64,000 bases of DNA from Pseudooceanicola antarcticus (GTDB lineage: Bacteria; Pseudomonadota; Alphaproteobacteria; Rhodobacterales; Rhodobacteraceae): contig NZ_OBEA01000003.1 in assembly GCF_900215355.1 (NCBI RefSeq), forward strand, positions 248,001-312,000, read 5' to 3'. A program made the translations under genes and the position numbers. This document shows positions 1-8,497 of the stretch, in pieces. Numbering within the stretch: the stretch's first letter is position 1; the number at the start of each line of letters is the position of its first letter. Under the pieces are notes generated by a model. It was not told where the DNA came from and did no database searches. It saw nothing but the letters and a program-made list of their open reading frames with translations.

Positions 1-1
1 C

Positions 2-946
2 AGCCCGACCGCGGTGATGGAATACGACGGTGCCACCGGCTGGCTGGTCGGTGAAGAGCACAAGGGCATGGCCGCGATGTTCACGATGATGAACAACGCC
101 CGCCTGGGTGTCGGCATCCAGGGCATCGGCGCTGCCGAGGGCGCCTACCAGAAGGCGCTGGCGTTCTCGCTCGAGCGCAAGCAGGGCCGCACGCCGCTCG
201 AGGGCAAGGGCGGCACCGGCACCATCGTCGATCATGCCGACGTGCGCCGCATGCTGGCCTCGATGCGCGCCGATATCTTCACCGCCCGCGCCATCGCGCT
301 GAGCTGCGCCGTGGCGCTGGACATGTCGACGGCCACCGGCGCGCCCGAATGGGCCGCCCGCGCTGCCTTCCTGACCCCGATCGCCAAGGCCTTCGGCACC
401 GAGACCGGCATGCGGGTCAGCGAAGAGGGCGTGCAGGTCCATGGCGGCATGGGCTTCATCGAGGAAACCGGCGCCGCGCAGTACTACCGCGATGTCCGCG
501 TCACGGCGATCTACGAGGGCACCAACGGCATCCAGGCCATGGATCTCGTGGCGCGCAAGATGATGGACAAGGGCGAAGCGGCAATGGCGCTCATCGACGA
601 GATCGAGGGCTTCGCCGAGACCCTGCGCGCGGAGGCGCCCGAGCTGGCAGAGCCGCTCTGGCAGTCGGTCGAGACCCTGCGCGAGGCCACCGAGTGGATG
701 CTGGCCCAGGGCGATCTGAACGAGCGTTTCGCAGGGTCCGTGCCCTACCTGATGGGCTTTGCCCGCGTGCTGGGCGGCTACTTCCACCTGAAGGCCGCGC
801 AGGCCGAGGGGGGGCAGGGGCCGCGTGCGCGCCTGGCCGAGTTCTACATCCGCCGCCTGCTGCCCGAGCACGTGGGCCTGCTGGCCCATGCCACCGTGGG
901 CACCGCCGATCTCTACGCGCTCAGCGTAGAGGACCTTTCGGCGTGA
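2..946 (+). CDS. Acyl-CoA dehydrogenase, C-terminal part (5' truncated by window edge)
   Basis: The reading frame is already open at the first bases, so this is the C-terminal ~314 residues of a longer flavoprotein. Visible features are the NNARLGVG segment, the ERKQGR stretch typical of the third acyl-CoA dehydrogenase domain, and YEGTNGIQ, which carries the catalytic glutamate in this branch. A further ~110-residue tail after the EGTNGIQ region resembles the extra C-terminal domain of long acyl-CoA dehydrogenases, a group that includes DmdC (methylmercaptopropionyl-CoA dehydrogenase) and FadE-like enzymes. It would oxidise an acyl-CoA to the enoyl-CoA and pass electrons to ETF; the ETF-quinone oxidoreductase gene lies ~8 kb downstream. 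The substrate cannot be told from this part. The stop overlaps the next start by four bases (GTGA), implying translational coupling. Confidence 0.9.
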   Translation, partial: SPTAVMEYDGATGWLVGEEHKGMAAMFTMMNNARLGVGIQGIGAAEGAYQKALAFSLERKQGRTPLEGKGGTGTIVDHADVRRMLASMRADIFTARAIALSCAVALDMSTATGAPEWAARAAFLTPIAKAFGTETGMRVSEEGVQVHGGMGFIEETGAAQYYRDVRVTAIYEGTNGIQAMDLVARKMMDKGEAAMALIDEIEGFAETLRAEAPELAEPLWQSVETLREATEWMLAQGDLNERFAGSVPYLMGFARVLGGYFHLKAAQAEGGQGPRARLAEFYIRRLLPEHVGLLAHATVGTADLYALSVEDLSA

Positions 947-1980
947 CCCATCCCGGCGCCATCCGCTTCCCCTGGGAAGAGGCCCCCGCCCCCGGAGATG
1001 CGGTCGAGATCGCCGAAGGCATCCTGTGGATTCGCATGCCGCTGCCGATGGCGCTGAACCATGTGAACCTCTATGCGCTCGACGAGGGCGATGGCTGGAC
1101 GCTGGTCGACACCGGCGTCCATTCCGCCAAGGCCGTCTCCATGTGGGAGACCCTGCTGGCCGGCCCCCTGGGCGGCAAGCCGGTGACGCGTGTCCTGACC
1201 ACCCATCACCACCCCGACCATATCGGCATGACCGGCTGGTTCATCGAGCGCGGGGCCGAGCATCTGACCTCGCGCACCGCCTACCTCATGGCGCGCATGC
1301 TGCTGCTGGATGTCGAAGAGACCCCCAGCCCGCAGGCCGAGGCCTTCTGGCGCCGTGCCGGAATGGACCCGCGCGTCCTGGCCAAGCGGCTTGCGGACCG
1401 GCCCTTCAACTTCGCCGATATCGTCCACCCGCTGCCCCTGGGCTTCACCCGCCTGCAGGAGGGCGAGGTGCTGCGTGCCGGGGGCCGTGACTGGGACATC
1501 CGCATGGGGCAGGGGCATGCGCCCGAGCATGTCACCCTGTGGTCGCGTGACGACAACCTGGTGATCGGCGGCGATCAGCTGCTCTCGTCCATCAGCCCGA
1601 ATATCGGCGTCCATCCGACCGAACCCGAGGCCGATCCACTGGGAGAGTTCCTGGAGGTCAGCCGCTCCCTGCTGGAACATGCCCGAGACGATCAGCTGGT
1701 GCTCTGCGGGCACAAGCTGCCCTATACCGGCCTGCCGGTGCGGCTGCGCCAGATGGTCGACAACCATGTCTCTGGGCTGGAACGGCTGAAGGTCTTCCTG
1801 GCCATGCCGCGCACCGCCGTCGAATGCTTCCCGCAGCTCTTCATGCGCAAGATCGACGATGGCAACTACGGGCTGGCCATGGCCGAGGCCGTGGCGCATC
1901 TGAACTACCTTCACCGCAGGGGTGACATCTCTCGCCGGGCGCGCAAGGATGGGGCCTGGCTGTGGCAAAGCGGAAGGTAG
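943..1980 (+). CDS. MBL-fold metallo-hydrolase
   Basis: 345-residue metallo-beta-lactamase-fold protein. The zinc-binding HxHxDH motif is at about residues 88-93 (THHHPDHIG), and a GHAPEH segment and a later GGDQLLSSISP segment supply the further metal ligands expected in the fold. I chose the GTG start at 943 because it overlaps the TGA of the acyl-CoA dehydrogenase (GTGA) and gives a sensible N-terminus just before the first beta strands. The overlap implies co-translation with the dehydrogenase, so a thioesterase-like or other hydrolytic step on acyl compounds is an attractive role. That is inference; the fold is used for many reactions and no substrate is indicated. Confidence 0.88.
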   Translation: MTHPGAIRFPWEEAPAPGDAVEIAEGILWIRMPLPMALNHVNLYALDEGDGWTLVDTGVHSAKAVSMWETLLAGPLGGKPVTRVLTTHHHPDHIGMTGWFIERGAEHLTSRTAYLMARMLLLDVEETPSPQAEAFWRRAGMDPRVLAKRLADRPFNFADIVHPLPLGFTRLQEGEVLRAGGRDWDIRMGQGHAPEHVTLWSRDDNLVIGGDQLLSSISPNIGVHPTEPEADPLGEFLEVSRSLLEHARDDQLVLCGHKLPYTGLPVRLRQMVDNHVSGLERLKVFLAMPRTAVECFPQLFMRKIDDGNYGLAMAEAVAHLNYLHRRGDISRRARKDGAWLWQSGR

Positions 1981-1987
1981 GCCGAGC

Positions 1988-2446
1988 ATGCAAGAAGAGA
2001 TGATCTCGACCAGCGCCGAGGCGGTGGAGGATTCGATTCTGCCCTGCCGCCACGAGGCCCGCGCCGACGGGGTGGAACCCGCAGCACCGCTGCCCGAGAA
2101 CGTGATCGACAAGCCCGTGGCCTCGAAGAGCCCCGCCGCCTGGGCCTACGAGCGGTTGATCCTCTACATCCAGCAGTTTGAAGAGACCCTGGACAGCGAC
2201 CACGAGGTCGCCATGGGATTCGCCGGTGGTGATGCGGGCGTGCTGCGGATCGAGGGCATGGGCTATTTCGACCCCGATATCGTGACCTTCTCGGGCACCG
2301 ACGCGCATGGCGTGCGGACCCAGCTGGTACAGCATGTCAGCCAGCTTTCGGTGATCCTGCGGGCCATGCCCAAGGTCACGCAACATGCTGAACCTGCACG
2401 CATCGGCTTCCGTTTGCGGGCAGATCTGGAAAAGACCGGCAAGTGA
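1988..2446 (+). CDS. DUF6173-like conserved hypothetical protein
   Basis: 152-residue soluble protein, seven bases after the MBL-hydrolase stop and probably in the same operon. It has a variable N-terminus (~40 residues) followed by a conserved-looking block beginning ASKSPAAWAYERL and continuing through DHEVAMGFAGG, FSGTDAHG and RIGFRLR. I recognise this pattern as the DUF6173 family seen in Rhodobacteraceae; its function is not known. No signal peptide or membrane segment is visible. The ATG at 1988 is preferred over upstream in-frame starts, which lie inside the hydrolase gene. Confidence 0.75.
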   Translation: MQEEMISTSAEAVEDSILPCRHEARADGVEPAAPLPENVIDKPVASKSPAAWAYERLILYIQQFEETLDSDHEVAMGFAGGDAGVLRIEGMGYFDPDIVTFSGTDAHGVRTQLVQHVSQLSVILRAMPKVTQHAEPARIGFRLRADLEKTGK

Positions 2447-2543
2447 TACGGGCCATGTGCCGCAGAGGTCCCTGAATCAGGTGACAGCCCCGGCATGATG
2501 CAGTATTCGAGCCATAGGAAACGACCCGCGGAGGATCTGCACG

Positions 2544-2678
2544 ATGGCCGAGCACAAGCATGGCGAAATGGAAATTGAAACTCAGGAAAAGACCTTCGAG
2601 GGCTTCATCAAGGCAAGCGCCTGGGTGGCCGGTCTGTCGATCGGCGTGCTGATCTTCCTCGCCCTGTTCAACAGCTGA
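2544..2678 (+). CDS. aa3-type cytochrome c oxidase subunit IV (44 aa)
   Basis: Very short gene encoding a 44-residue protein with a charged, His-containing N-terminus ([12 protein letters not shown]) and one C-terminal membrane helix (about residues 25-42). This matches the bacterial aa3-type cytochrome c oxidase subunit IV family (COX4_pro_2-like), a single-helix subunit packed against the alphaproteobacterial oxidase whose loss has little effect in model species. A GGAG-type ribosome binding site lies about 8 bases before the ATG. The other oxidase subunits are not nearby, which is usual for this subunit. Confidence 0.85.
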   Translation: MAEHKHGEMEIETQEKTFEGFIKASAWVAGLSIGVLIFLALFNS

Positions 2679-2745
2679 GCCATTGCCCGCGCCTGGACCG
2701 GGCCCCGCGAGGGGTTGACCCGGCGCGGAGACCGCGGAGCGCCTC

Positions 2746-3384
2746 ATGACACGTCTGCTTCTTGTCCTCGCAGCCCTTGCAACACTTGCCGGCTGCGGGC
2801 CCCGGAATGCTGATTACGTGCAGCCCGCACCGGAGGTGGCCCGCGGCCACTACGTGCATGACGGCCCGCCCTCGCTGACCCTGATCACGATCCGCACCAA
2901 TGACACCGGCAAGGGCTCTCATACCGCGCTGATGATCAATGCCGAAGAGCGGGTGATCTTCGACCCGGCGGGCTCGTTCCGCCATTCGCAGATCCGCCGC
3001 GAAGGGGATGTGCTGGTCGGTATCAGCCCGATCTTCTGGCAGGGCTTCCGCTCGATGCATGCGCGCGCCACCCACCGGGTCGAGACACAGACCGTCGTGG
3101 TCTCGCCCGAGGTGGCCTCGATGGCGCTTGCCCTGGCCTATCGCAGCGGCGCGGCGCCGGCGGCCCATTGCGCCCGCAACACCTCCAACCTGCTGGCCCA
3201 GCTTCCGGGGTTCGAGGGCATGCGCCCCACCTGGTACCCCAACGAGCTGGAAGAGCGCTTCATCGAGGCGACAGGGGCCGAGACGGTCGTTTACTACGAA
3301 GATTTCACCCCGCCGGGCGGTCTGCCCGCCAACGGGGTTCTGGGCATCGACACCACCACGGTGGCAAGCCTCGAAGAGAGCTGA
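2746..3384 (+). CDS. Putative lipoprotein with possible permuted papain/NlpC-like residues
   Basis: 212-residue protein with a lipoprotein signal (hydrophobic 4-14, lipobox LAGC, Cys 17), so probably membrane-anchored in the periplasm. After the signal there is a GKGSHTALMI segment (His near residue 65) and later an AAHCARNTSNLL segment (Cys near residue 145). A His followed by a Cys in this spacing recalls circularly permuted NlpC/P60 (LRAT-like) cysteine hydrolases, where His precedes the nucleophilic Cys. That assignment is speculative; the safe call is a conserved lipoprotein of unknown function. It starts 67 bases after the oxidase subunit gene. Confidence 0.7.
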   Translation: MTRLLLVLAALATLAGCGPRNADYVQPAPEVARGHYVHDGPPSLTLITIRTNDTGKGSHTALMINAEERVIFDPAGSFRHSQIRREGDVLVGISPIFWQGFRSMHARATHRVETQTVVVSPEVASMALALAYRSGAAPAAHCARNTSNLLAQLPGFEGMRPTWYPNELEERFIEATGAETVVYYEDFTPPGGLPANGVLGIDTTTVASLEES

Positions 3385-3415
3385 GACCCGGCCAGGGTCA
3401 CGGCGCCCTGTCGCG

Positions 3416-3769
3416 TCAGCCGAGCATCCAGAGCATCAGGTAGAGCACCGCGAGCCCGCCGAGGATCGCCAGCATCGTGCGGCGCAGCCAGACCCCCAGC
3501 ACCAGTGTGACCAGCGCCGCCGTCAGGCGCGCGGGGTCGAGGTCTCCGCCCGTGGCGGAGGGCCAGACGACCAGCGGCGCGACCAGCGCCGGCAGCACCG
3601 CGACCGGCGTGTAGCGCAGGTGGCGCAGCAGCCATTCCGGCATCTGGCGATTGCCGACCAGCCCCAGGAAAGCGAAGCGCAGTAGGAAGCTGCCGATGCC
3701 GAGGCCCAGCATCACGATCCACAGATCGGCGGTCTCGATGGCGGCGAGGGGCGCGGTCTCGGGGCTCAT
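3416..3769 (-). CDS. azlD: AzlD-type branched-chain amino acid exporter small subunit
   Basis: 117-residue hydrophobic protein with about four membrane helices and the family signature around LGIGSFLLRFAFL and RYTPVAVLPALVAP. AzlD works with AzlC in export of branched-chain amino acids and analogues such as azaleucine. Its ATG overlaps the stop of azlC by four bases (ATGA), so the two are translationally coupled. The gene is convergent with the upstream lipoprotein gene. Confidence 0.88.
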   Translation of the reverse strand: MSPETAPLAAIETADLWIVMLGLGIGSFLLRFAFLGLVGNRQMPEWLLRHLRYTPVAVLPALVAPLVVWPSATGGDLDPARLTAALVTLVLGVWLRRTMLAILGGLAVLYLMLWMLG

Positions 3770-4494
3770 GAGCGGTCCTCCAGGCGTTTCTCGAGGGCGG
3801 CACCGGTCATCATCCCGGCCAGGGCCGCGATCAGCAGGCCCAGGTTATAGGGCAGCCCGGCGAAGACCAGCGCCAGCAGGATGGCGACACCGGCCGCCAT
3901 CATCTGCGCCTTGGTCAGCAGCATGGGCGAGACCATGGCGATGAAGGTGATGGGCAGGGCGAAATCCAGCGCCAGCTCGGGCGGGATGGCCGAGCCGACC
4001 AGCGCGCCGACCACGGTCATCGCATACCACATCGGACAGATCGGCAGGATCACCCCGAAGAAATAGGCCATGCGCTGCGCCGTCGACCACTCGCGGTGCT
4101 TCTCGAAGGCGACGATCGAACAGGCATAGCTCTGGTCGACGAGAAAATAGGCGGCCACGGCGCGCTTCCACAGCGGCGCGTCGCCAAGGTAGGGCGTCAG
4201 CGAGGCCGAATACATCGCCATCCGCAGGTTCACCGCCAGCGCCGAGACTAGCGCCACCACGACCGGAGCCCCGTCGCGCAGCAGCTGCAACGAGGCGAAC
4301 TGCGACGCACCAGCGATCACGGCGATGGAATAGACCAGCGCCTCGTAGACCGTCAGCCCGGCCTCGGTGGCCACCACCCCGAAGAGCATGGCGAAGGGAG
4401 AGACGACCAGAAGGAAGGGGGCACCATCGCGCAAGCCCTGAAAGAAGACGGGGCGAGTGCTGGCCTGTGCCGAAGGGTCTGCGTAAGATGTCAT
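3766..4494 (-). CDS. azlC: AzlC-type branched-chain amino acid exporter large subunit
   Basis: 242-residue inner-membrane protein with multiple hydrophobic helices. Family features are FQGLRDGAPFLLVVSPFAMLFG near the N-terminus, AGASQFASLQL, and MAMYSASLTPYLGD. The ATG at 4494 is preferred because the sequence upstream in this frame is basic and low-complexity, as expected for shadow coding, and because it puts the conserved block about 20 residues from the start. It forms an operon with azlD (4-bp overlap). Confidence 0.9.
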   Translation of the reverse strand: MTSYADPSAQASTRPVFFQGLRDGAPFLLVVSPFAMLFGVVATEAGLTVYEALVYSIAVIAGASQFASLQLLRDGAPVVVALVSALAVNLRMAMYSASLTPYLGDAPLWKRAVAAYFLVDQSYACSIVAFEKHREWSTAQRMAYFFGVILPICPMWYAMTVVGALVGSAIPPELALDFALPITFIAMVSPMLLTKAQMMAAGVAILLALVFAGLPYNLGLLIAALAGMMTGAALEKRLEDRS

Positions 4495-4599
4495 GAGACG
4501 TCTGCTAGCGCGCGCCCCCCGAAGAGGCAATCCGAGATCCATGCACATCCGCTTTTCCGCAACTTCCGGAATGCCCATCTGCCTCTGGCGGGGCTGCCC

Positions 4600-5211
4600 A
4601 TGATTTTGGCGGGCATGATCCTTGCCGGCGGGCTCTCGCGGCGCATGCAGGGCCACGACAAGGCGCTGGTGCAGCTCAAGGGGCGGCCTCTGCTGGGTCA
4701 TGTACTGGCGCGGCTCGAGCCGCAGGTCTCCGAGCTGGCGGTGAACTTCAATGGCGCGCCGGACAGGCTGTCGGGTCTGCGCCTGCCGGTCTGCCCCGAT
4801 ACGCTGCCGGGCCATCCCGGCCCGCTGGCCGGGGTGCTGACGGCGATGGACTGGGCGGCGGGGCTCGGTGCGGAACGGGTCTTCACCGTTGCCACCGACA
4901 CGCCCTTCCTGCCCGGAGACTTCGTGCCTCGCCTGCTGTTGGCGGCGGAAGACTGCGAGGGACCGGTGCTGGCGGCCTCACGCGATGGCCAGGGCGCGCT
5001 CAGGGCGCATCCCACCTGCGGGCTCTGGCCCGTGACGCTGCGCGGGCCGCTGCGCCGCGCGCTGGATGACGGTCAGAGGCGGATGATGGGCTGGGCCGAG
5101 GCGCAGGGCGCCTGTCTGGCGGAATTCGCCGCTCCGGGGATCGATCCCTTCTTCAACGTGAACACGCCCGAGGACCTGGCCCGCGCCGAGGCGCTTCTGG
5201 CCGGGGTCTGA
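4600..5211 (+). CDS. mobA: Molybdenum cofactor guanylyltransferase
   Basis: 203-residue cytoplasmic nucleotidyltransferase that adds GMP to molybdopterin to form the bis-MGD cofactor used by DMSO reductase-family enzymes. It has the ILAGGLSRRMQGHDKAL nucleotide-binding loop at the N-terminus, the GPLAGVLTAMDWA segment, the metal-binding ATDTPFLP region near residue 100, and FNVNTPEDLARAE near the C-terminus, a typical ending for the family. The length fits MobA. It is a single gene, divergent from azlCD. Confidence 0.93.
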   Translation: MILAGMILAGGLSRRMQGHDKALVQLKGRPLLGHVLARLEPQVSELAVNFNGAPDRLSGLRLPVCPDTLPGHPGPLAGVLTAMDWAAGLGAERVFTVATDTPFLPGDFVPRLLLAAEDCEGPVLAASRDGQGALRAHPTCGLWPVTLRGPLRRALDDGQRRMMGWAEAQGACLAEFAAPGIDPFFNVNTPEDLARAEALLAGV

Positions 5212-5233
5212 GGGTCTGGCGAAGGGGGGCCGG

Positions 5234-5707
5234 TTACTCGGTCCTGAGGCCGGTTTCGACCAGCATGTCCTGGCGCTTGGCCTCGAAGTAATAGCCACGG
5301 GCGTACCATTTGACGGCGGTCGGCTCGTCTCCGTCCGACAGCAACCAGGCGCCGCGCAGGTATTTCACCGCGTATTTCAAGTTGGTTTCCGCATCCAGTA
5401 GATCGGGCGCCGTGCCTCGGAAGCCCATCGAGCGGGCGGTGGCGGGCAGGATCTGCATCAGCCCCCAATAGGGGCCATTGCGCGCCTCGGGCCGGTGGGT
5501 GCTCTCGCGGATCACGACCCGCTGCACCAGCGTCACGGGCACTTCGTATTCGGCGGCATATTTCTCGATCAGCCCGCGCAGTTCGGGCGTCTCGTTGGGA
5601 TAGAGCGGTGCGGGGTCGCGGAAGGCGAGGCTTTCGCTGTCCTGCGGCGTGGCACAGGCCGCCAGCGGCATGAGAAGGATCAGGGCGAGACGGGTCAGAA
5701 GGCGCAT
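5234..5707 (-). CDS. Lytic transglycosylase, SLT-domain lipoprotein
   Basis: 157-residue periplasmic muramidase-like enzyme. A lipoprotein signal (MRLLTRLALILLMPLAAC, Cys 18) precedes a compact SLT domain with the catalytic glutamate in VIREST, then YWGLMQILPATARSMGF and NLKYAVKYLRGAW. I chose ATG 5707 rather than an upstream in-frame GTG because 5707 starts exactly at a clean signal peptide. The family cleaves peptidoglycan between MurNAc and GlcNAc to form anhydro ends. The single-domain length puts it with the short SLT lipoproteins. Confidence 0.88.
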   Translation of the reverse strand: MRLLTRLALILLMPLAACATPQDSESLAFRDPAPLYPNETPELRGLIEKYAAEYEVPVTLVQRVVIRESTHRPEARNGPYWGLMQILPATARSMGFRGTAPDLLDAETNLKYAVKYLRGAWLLSDGDEPTAVKWYARGYYFEAKRQDMLVETGLRTE

Positions 5708-5836
5708 GCCGGAGCTCGGGGTGGTTTCGGACACTTCCGCTTTAAGACAGCGTTCACCATTCTCAAACAGCGGGGTTCCGCCATGGGCGAGAAGACGCCG
5801 AAATCCCTTGTTTTGCTGGGTCTCGCGGCGGCGGGC

Positions 5837-6670
5837 CTAGCTCAGGACCGTGTCGCAGACCCACCAGTCGGGGTGCGCCGCAGAGAGCATCCGCCCCGCG
5901 GTGCGCGCCGCCTCCTGGGTGGGGAAGAGCGCAAAGCAGCTGGCGCCCGAGCCCGACATCCGGGCCAGCAGGCAGAGCGGCAGCGCGCCCAGGGCCGAGA
6001 GCGCGGCGCCGATGGCCGGCTCCAGCGCCATCGCCGGGCCTTCCAGGTCATTGCGCAGGCTCGACAGGTAGAGCGCGGCCTCCTCTGGATCTCTCAGCCG
6101 CTCGGGCAGGGGGCCCATTTCGGGATTGTCGCGCGTTTCCAGCTGCTTGAAGACAGCGGGCGTGGCGACGGGGCGGCCGGGGTTGACCAGCAGGGCGGGC
6201 AGCGGGGGCAGGGTGGTGACAGGCGAGACGTGCTCGCCAACCCCCTGCATCCGGGCCGCGCGCGGGGTGAGGCAGACCGGCACATCGGCGCCGAGCTGCT
6301 CGGTCCCCTTGGGGATCGGCGTGCCGAGCGCCGCGATCCCGCGCAGCACCGCGGCGGCATCGGAAGAGCCACCGCCGATGCCCGCTTCGCTTGGCAGATG
6401 CTTCTCCAGGTGGATCGCCACGGGGGTGCCTGCGAAACGGGCGGCCTTCAGGCAGAGGTTGCTTTCGTCGGTCGGCACGCCTGCGGCGCGGGGGCCGCTG
6501 ACGGTCAGGGACCACTCCCCGGCGGGGGTGACCTGCACCCGGTCGCCGATATCGGCGAAGACCACCAGCGAATCGAGCAGGTGGTAACCATCGTCGCGCC
6601 GGCCGGTCACATGCAGCGCAAGGTTCACCTTGGCCGGGGCCAGCAGGGGCTTTGCCTCAGGGTCTGTCAT
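5837..6670 (-). CDS. ispE: 4-diphosphocytidyl-2-C-methyl-D-erythritol kinase
   Basis: 277-residue GHMP kinase of the non-mevalonate isoprenoid pathway, phosphorylating CDP-methylerythritol. Visible are the N-terminal APAKVNLALHVTGRRDDGYHLL signature, the ATP-binding PSEAGIGGGSSDAAA loop near the middle, and MSGSGASCFALF near the C-terminus, all typical of IspE. The ATG at 6670 is chosen because it starts just before the conserved APAKVNL block; the longer open frame upstream belongs to the opposite reading of the TPR gene. It lies 17 bases downstream of the TPR gene and is likely co-transcribed with it. Its product feeds the polyprenyl synthase encoded at ~13.2 kb. Confidence 0.95.
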   Translation of the reverse strand: MTDPEAKPLLAPAKVNLALHVTGRRDDGYHLLDSLVVFADIGDRVQVTPAGEWSLTVSGPRAAGVPTDESNLCLKAARFAGTPVAIHLEKHLPSEAGIGGGSSDAAAVLRGIAALGTPIPKGTEQLGADVPVCLTPRAARMQGVGEHVSPVTTLPPLPALLVNPGRPVATPAVFKQLETRDNPEMGPLPERLRDPEEAALYLSSLRNDLEGPAMALEPAIGAALSALGALPLCLLARMSGSGASCFALFPTQEAARTAGRMLSAAHPDWWVCDTVLS

Positions 6671-6687
6671 GGGGGCTCCGTCGCGGC

Positions 6688-8388
6688 TCAGCCGCCATCG
6701 GAGGCGAGCTGTTCCGTGCTCTTGTGCTCGTCCGAGAGCACGGCGTCCAGCCCGACCTGCAGCTTGCGGCGAATGCGGGCGGCCTCTGCCTCTTCGGGAT
6801 CGAAGGACAGTGCGCGGGTCCACTGGAACTGCGCCTCGCGCTGGCGGCCGACCATCCAGAAGGCATCGCCAAGGTGGTCATTGACCACCGGATCGACCGG
6901 CATCAGCTCTGCGGCGCGTTCCATGTGCTCGACGGCTTCGTCGAAGCGCTCCAGCTGGAAGAGCGCCCAGCCCAGGCTGTCGACGAAATAGCCCGAGGTC
7001 GGGTCGATATCGACCGCCTTCTGGATCATCGCCAGCGCATCATCCAGATCCTCGCGCTTCTCGACCATCGAGTAGCCCAGGTAGTTCAGCAGGTTCGGCT
7101 GATCGGGGTTGAGCGACAGCGCGGCGAGAAAGTCGCGCTTGGCCTCGGGCCAGCTGCCAAGGCGTTCCTGGCTCATGCCACGGGCATAGAGGACGAACCA
7201 CTTCGAGGGGTCGTCGTCGCCATAGAGATTGAGCGCCGCGTCATAGGCGCGGACGGCTTCCAAGTGCATGCCCTGCCAGCGGTAGTGATCCCCGCGCGAG
7301 GCCTGCACCTTGGGCAGTTCGGGATAGGTCTCTGCCAGCTGGTCCAGCACCTCCAGCGCCGCATCGGGGCGCTGCGCGGCGCGCAGGGCGGCGGCGCGGC
7401 CCAGCTCGGCCAGGTAGAAGGCCGGGTCGTCGCGGGGCACCTTGCGATAGGCGCGGGTGGCCAGCTCGGGGCGGCCCAGATCCTCGAGAAGCTCGCCGGT
7501 CAGCAGGATGGCGTCGACGTGGTCGGGCCGCAGGGCGGTGGCGACGCGGGCATAGAGCAGTGTATAGGCCTCACTGGCTTCCTGCTCGAGCGCGGCGGCG
7601 ACGGAGTAGAAGACCTCGGCCACGCCGTCGCGGACCGAGCGGACATGGCTGTAGGGCAGGGTCTCTCCGGCCTGCAGGCGGTCGCGGAGGGCGGCGATCT
7701 CTTCGCCCGGATCACTGCCGAAGATATTGGCGAGCAGCGTCAGCGCCTCGTCGTTGCGGTCCAGCTGCGACAGCGCCTCGACGCGCGAGAGCACGGCGCG
7801 GCGGGTCATCTGCACCGGGCGGTCGTCCTCGGAGGCATAAAGCGCCTCTGCGCCCTCGTAATCGCCCACATAGGCCAGGGCCTGGGCCTTGTGGTAACGG
7901 GCGAAACGGCCAAGTCCGGGCTCGGCGCCGACCTCGTCGAAACGGGTCAGCGCGGCGCTCATGTCGCCCTGGCCCAGCAGGGTCCAGGCCGCCAGCAGCC
8001 CGTCGACCAGCGGGCCGATGCCGCGCGCCTCGTCGAGCCGGGTCATTACCGCATCGTAATCCTCTCGGGTCAGCTCGTCGGCCAGCAGCGCCATGTTGGC
8101 GACCTGGCTGTCGGCGCCCAGCTCTTCCAGCCGTGCGGCGGCACCGGCGGCGCTTTCCACCGCCCCGGCCGAGACCTGGGCCATGACCAGGCCGTCCAGC
8201 AGTCGCGGTTCACGCGGGGAATCGCCCAGGGCGCGCATGTAGTAATGCACCGCCGCGTCGAAGTCGTTGGCCATCCGCGCCTGGCGCGCGGCCAGGTAAT
8301 TGCCGGCGAAATCTGCCGCCAGCACAGGCAGCGGCAGCAGCGCGGCAAGCGCAAAAGCGGAAAGCGATACGAGCGTCTTGGCGGTCAT
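6688..8388 (-). CDS. Periplasmic tetratricopeptide repeat protein
   Basis: 566-residue secreted protein with a cleavable signal peptide (hydrophobic core about 8-22, cleavage after VLA). The mature part is built almost entirely of TPR-like helical hairpins, for example AARMANDFDAA-type starts, LLNYLGYSMVEKREDLDDAL, and GYFVDSLGWALFQLERFDEAVEHMERAAEL near residues 430-500. Such proteins scaffold protein complexes in the periplasm or at the outer membrane. No catalytic residues are visible and the partner is unknown. It precedes ispE by 17 bases. Confidence 0.85.
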   Translation of the reverse strand: MTAKTLVSLSAFALAALLPLPVLAADFAGNYLAARQARMANDFDAAVHYYMRALGDSPREPRLLDGLVMAQVSAGAVESAAGAAARLEELGADSQVANMALLADELTREDYDAVMTRLDEARGIGPLVDGLLAAWTLLGQGDMSAALTRFDEVGAEPGLGRFARYHKAQALAYVGDYEGAEALYASEDDRPVQMTRRAVLSRVEALSQLDRNDEALTLLANIFGSDPGEEIAALRDRLQAGETLPYSHVRSVRDGVAEVFYSVAAALEQEASEAYTLLYARVATALRPDHVDAILLTGELLEDLGRPELATRAYRKVPRDDPAFYLAELGRAAALRAAQRPDAALEVLDQLAETYPELPKVQASRGDHYRWQGMHLEAVRAYDAALNLYGDDDPSKWFVLYARGMSQERLGSWPEAKRDFLAALSLNPDQPNLLNYLGYSMVEKREDLDDALAMIQKAVDIDPTSGYFVDSLGWALFQLERFDEAVEHMERAAELMPVDPVVNDHLGDAFWMVGRQREAQFQWTRALSFDPEEAEAARIRRKLQVGLDAVLSDEHKSTEQLASDGG

Positions 8389-8448
8389 CGCGGGGCCCTT
8401 CTTTACAGTCGTCGGACCAGACTAGGCGGCGCGGGTTTCTAAAGCAAT

Positions 8449-8473
8449 GAGGGGCGCCCGGTGGACGCCCCTC
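8449..8473 (-). terminator. Intrinsic terminator of the ETF-QO gene
   Basis: An 8-bp GC-rich stem (GAGGGGCG with CGCCCCTC) and a 9-base loop lie 25 bases beyond the stop of the ETF-QO gene. On the minus strand it is followed by ATTGCTTTAG, a weak T-rich tail. Confidence 0.6.
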
Positions 8474-8497
8474 CTCGCGGAAAAGTTCCCGCCGAGT

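Noticed and set aside
6652-8442. 596-codon open frame on the plus strand opposite the TPR protein
   Set aside because: Shadow ORF, no ribosome binding site or domain.
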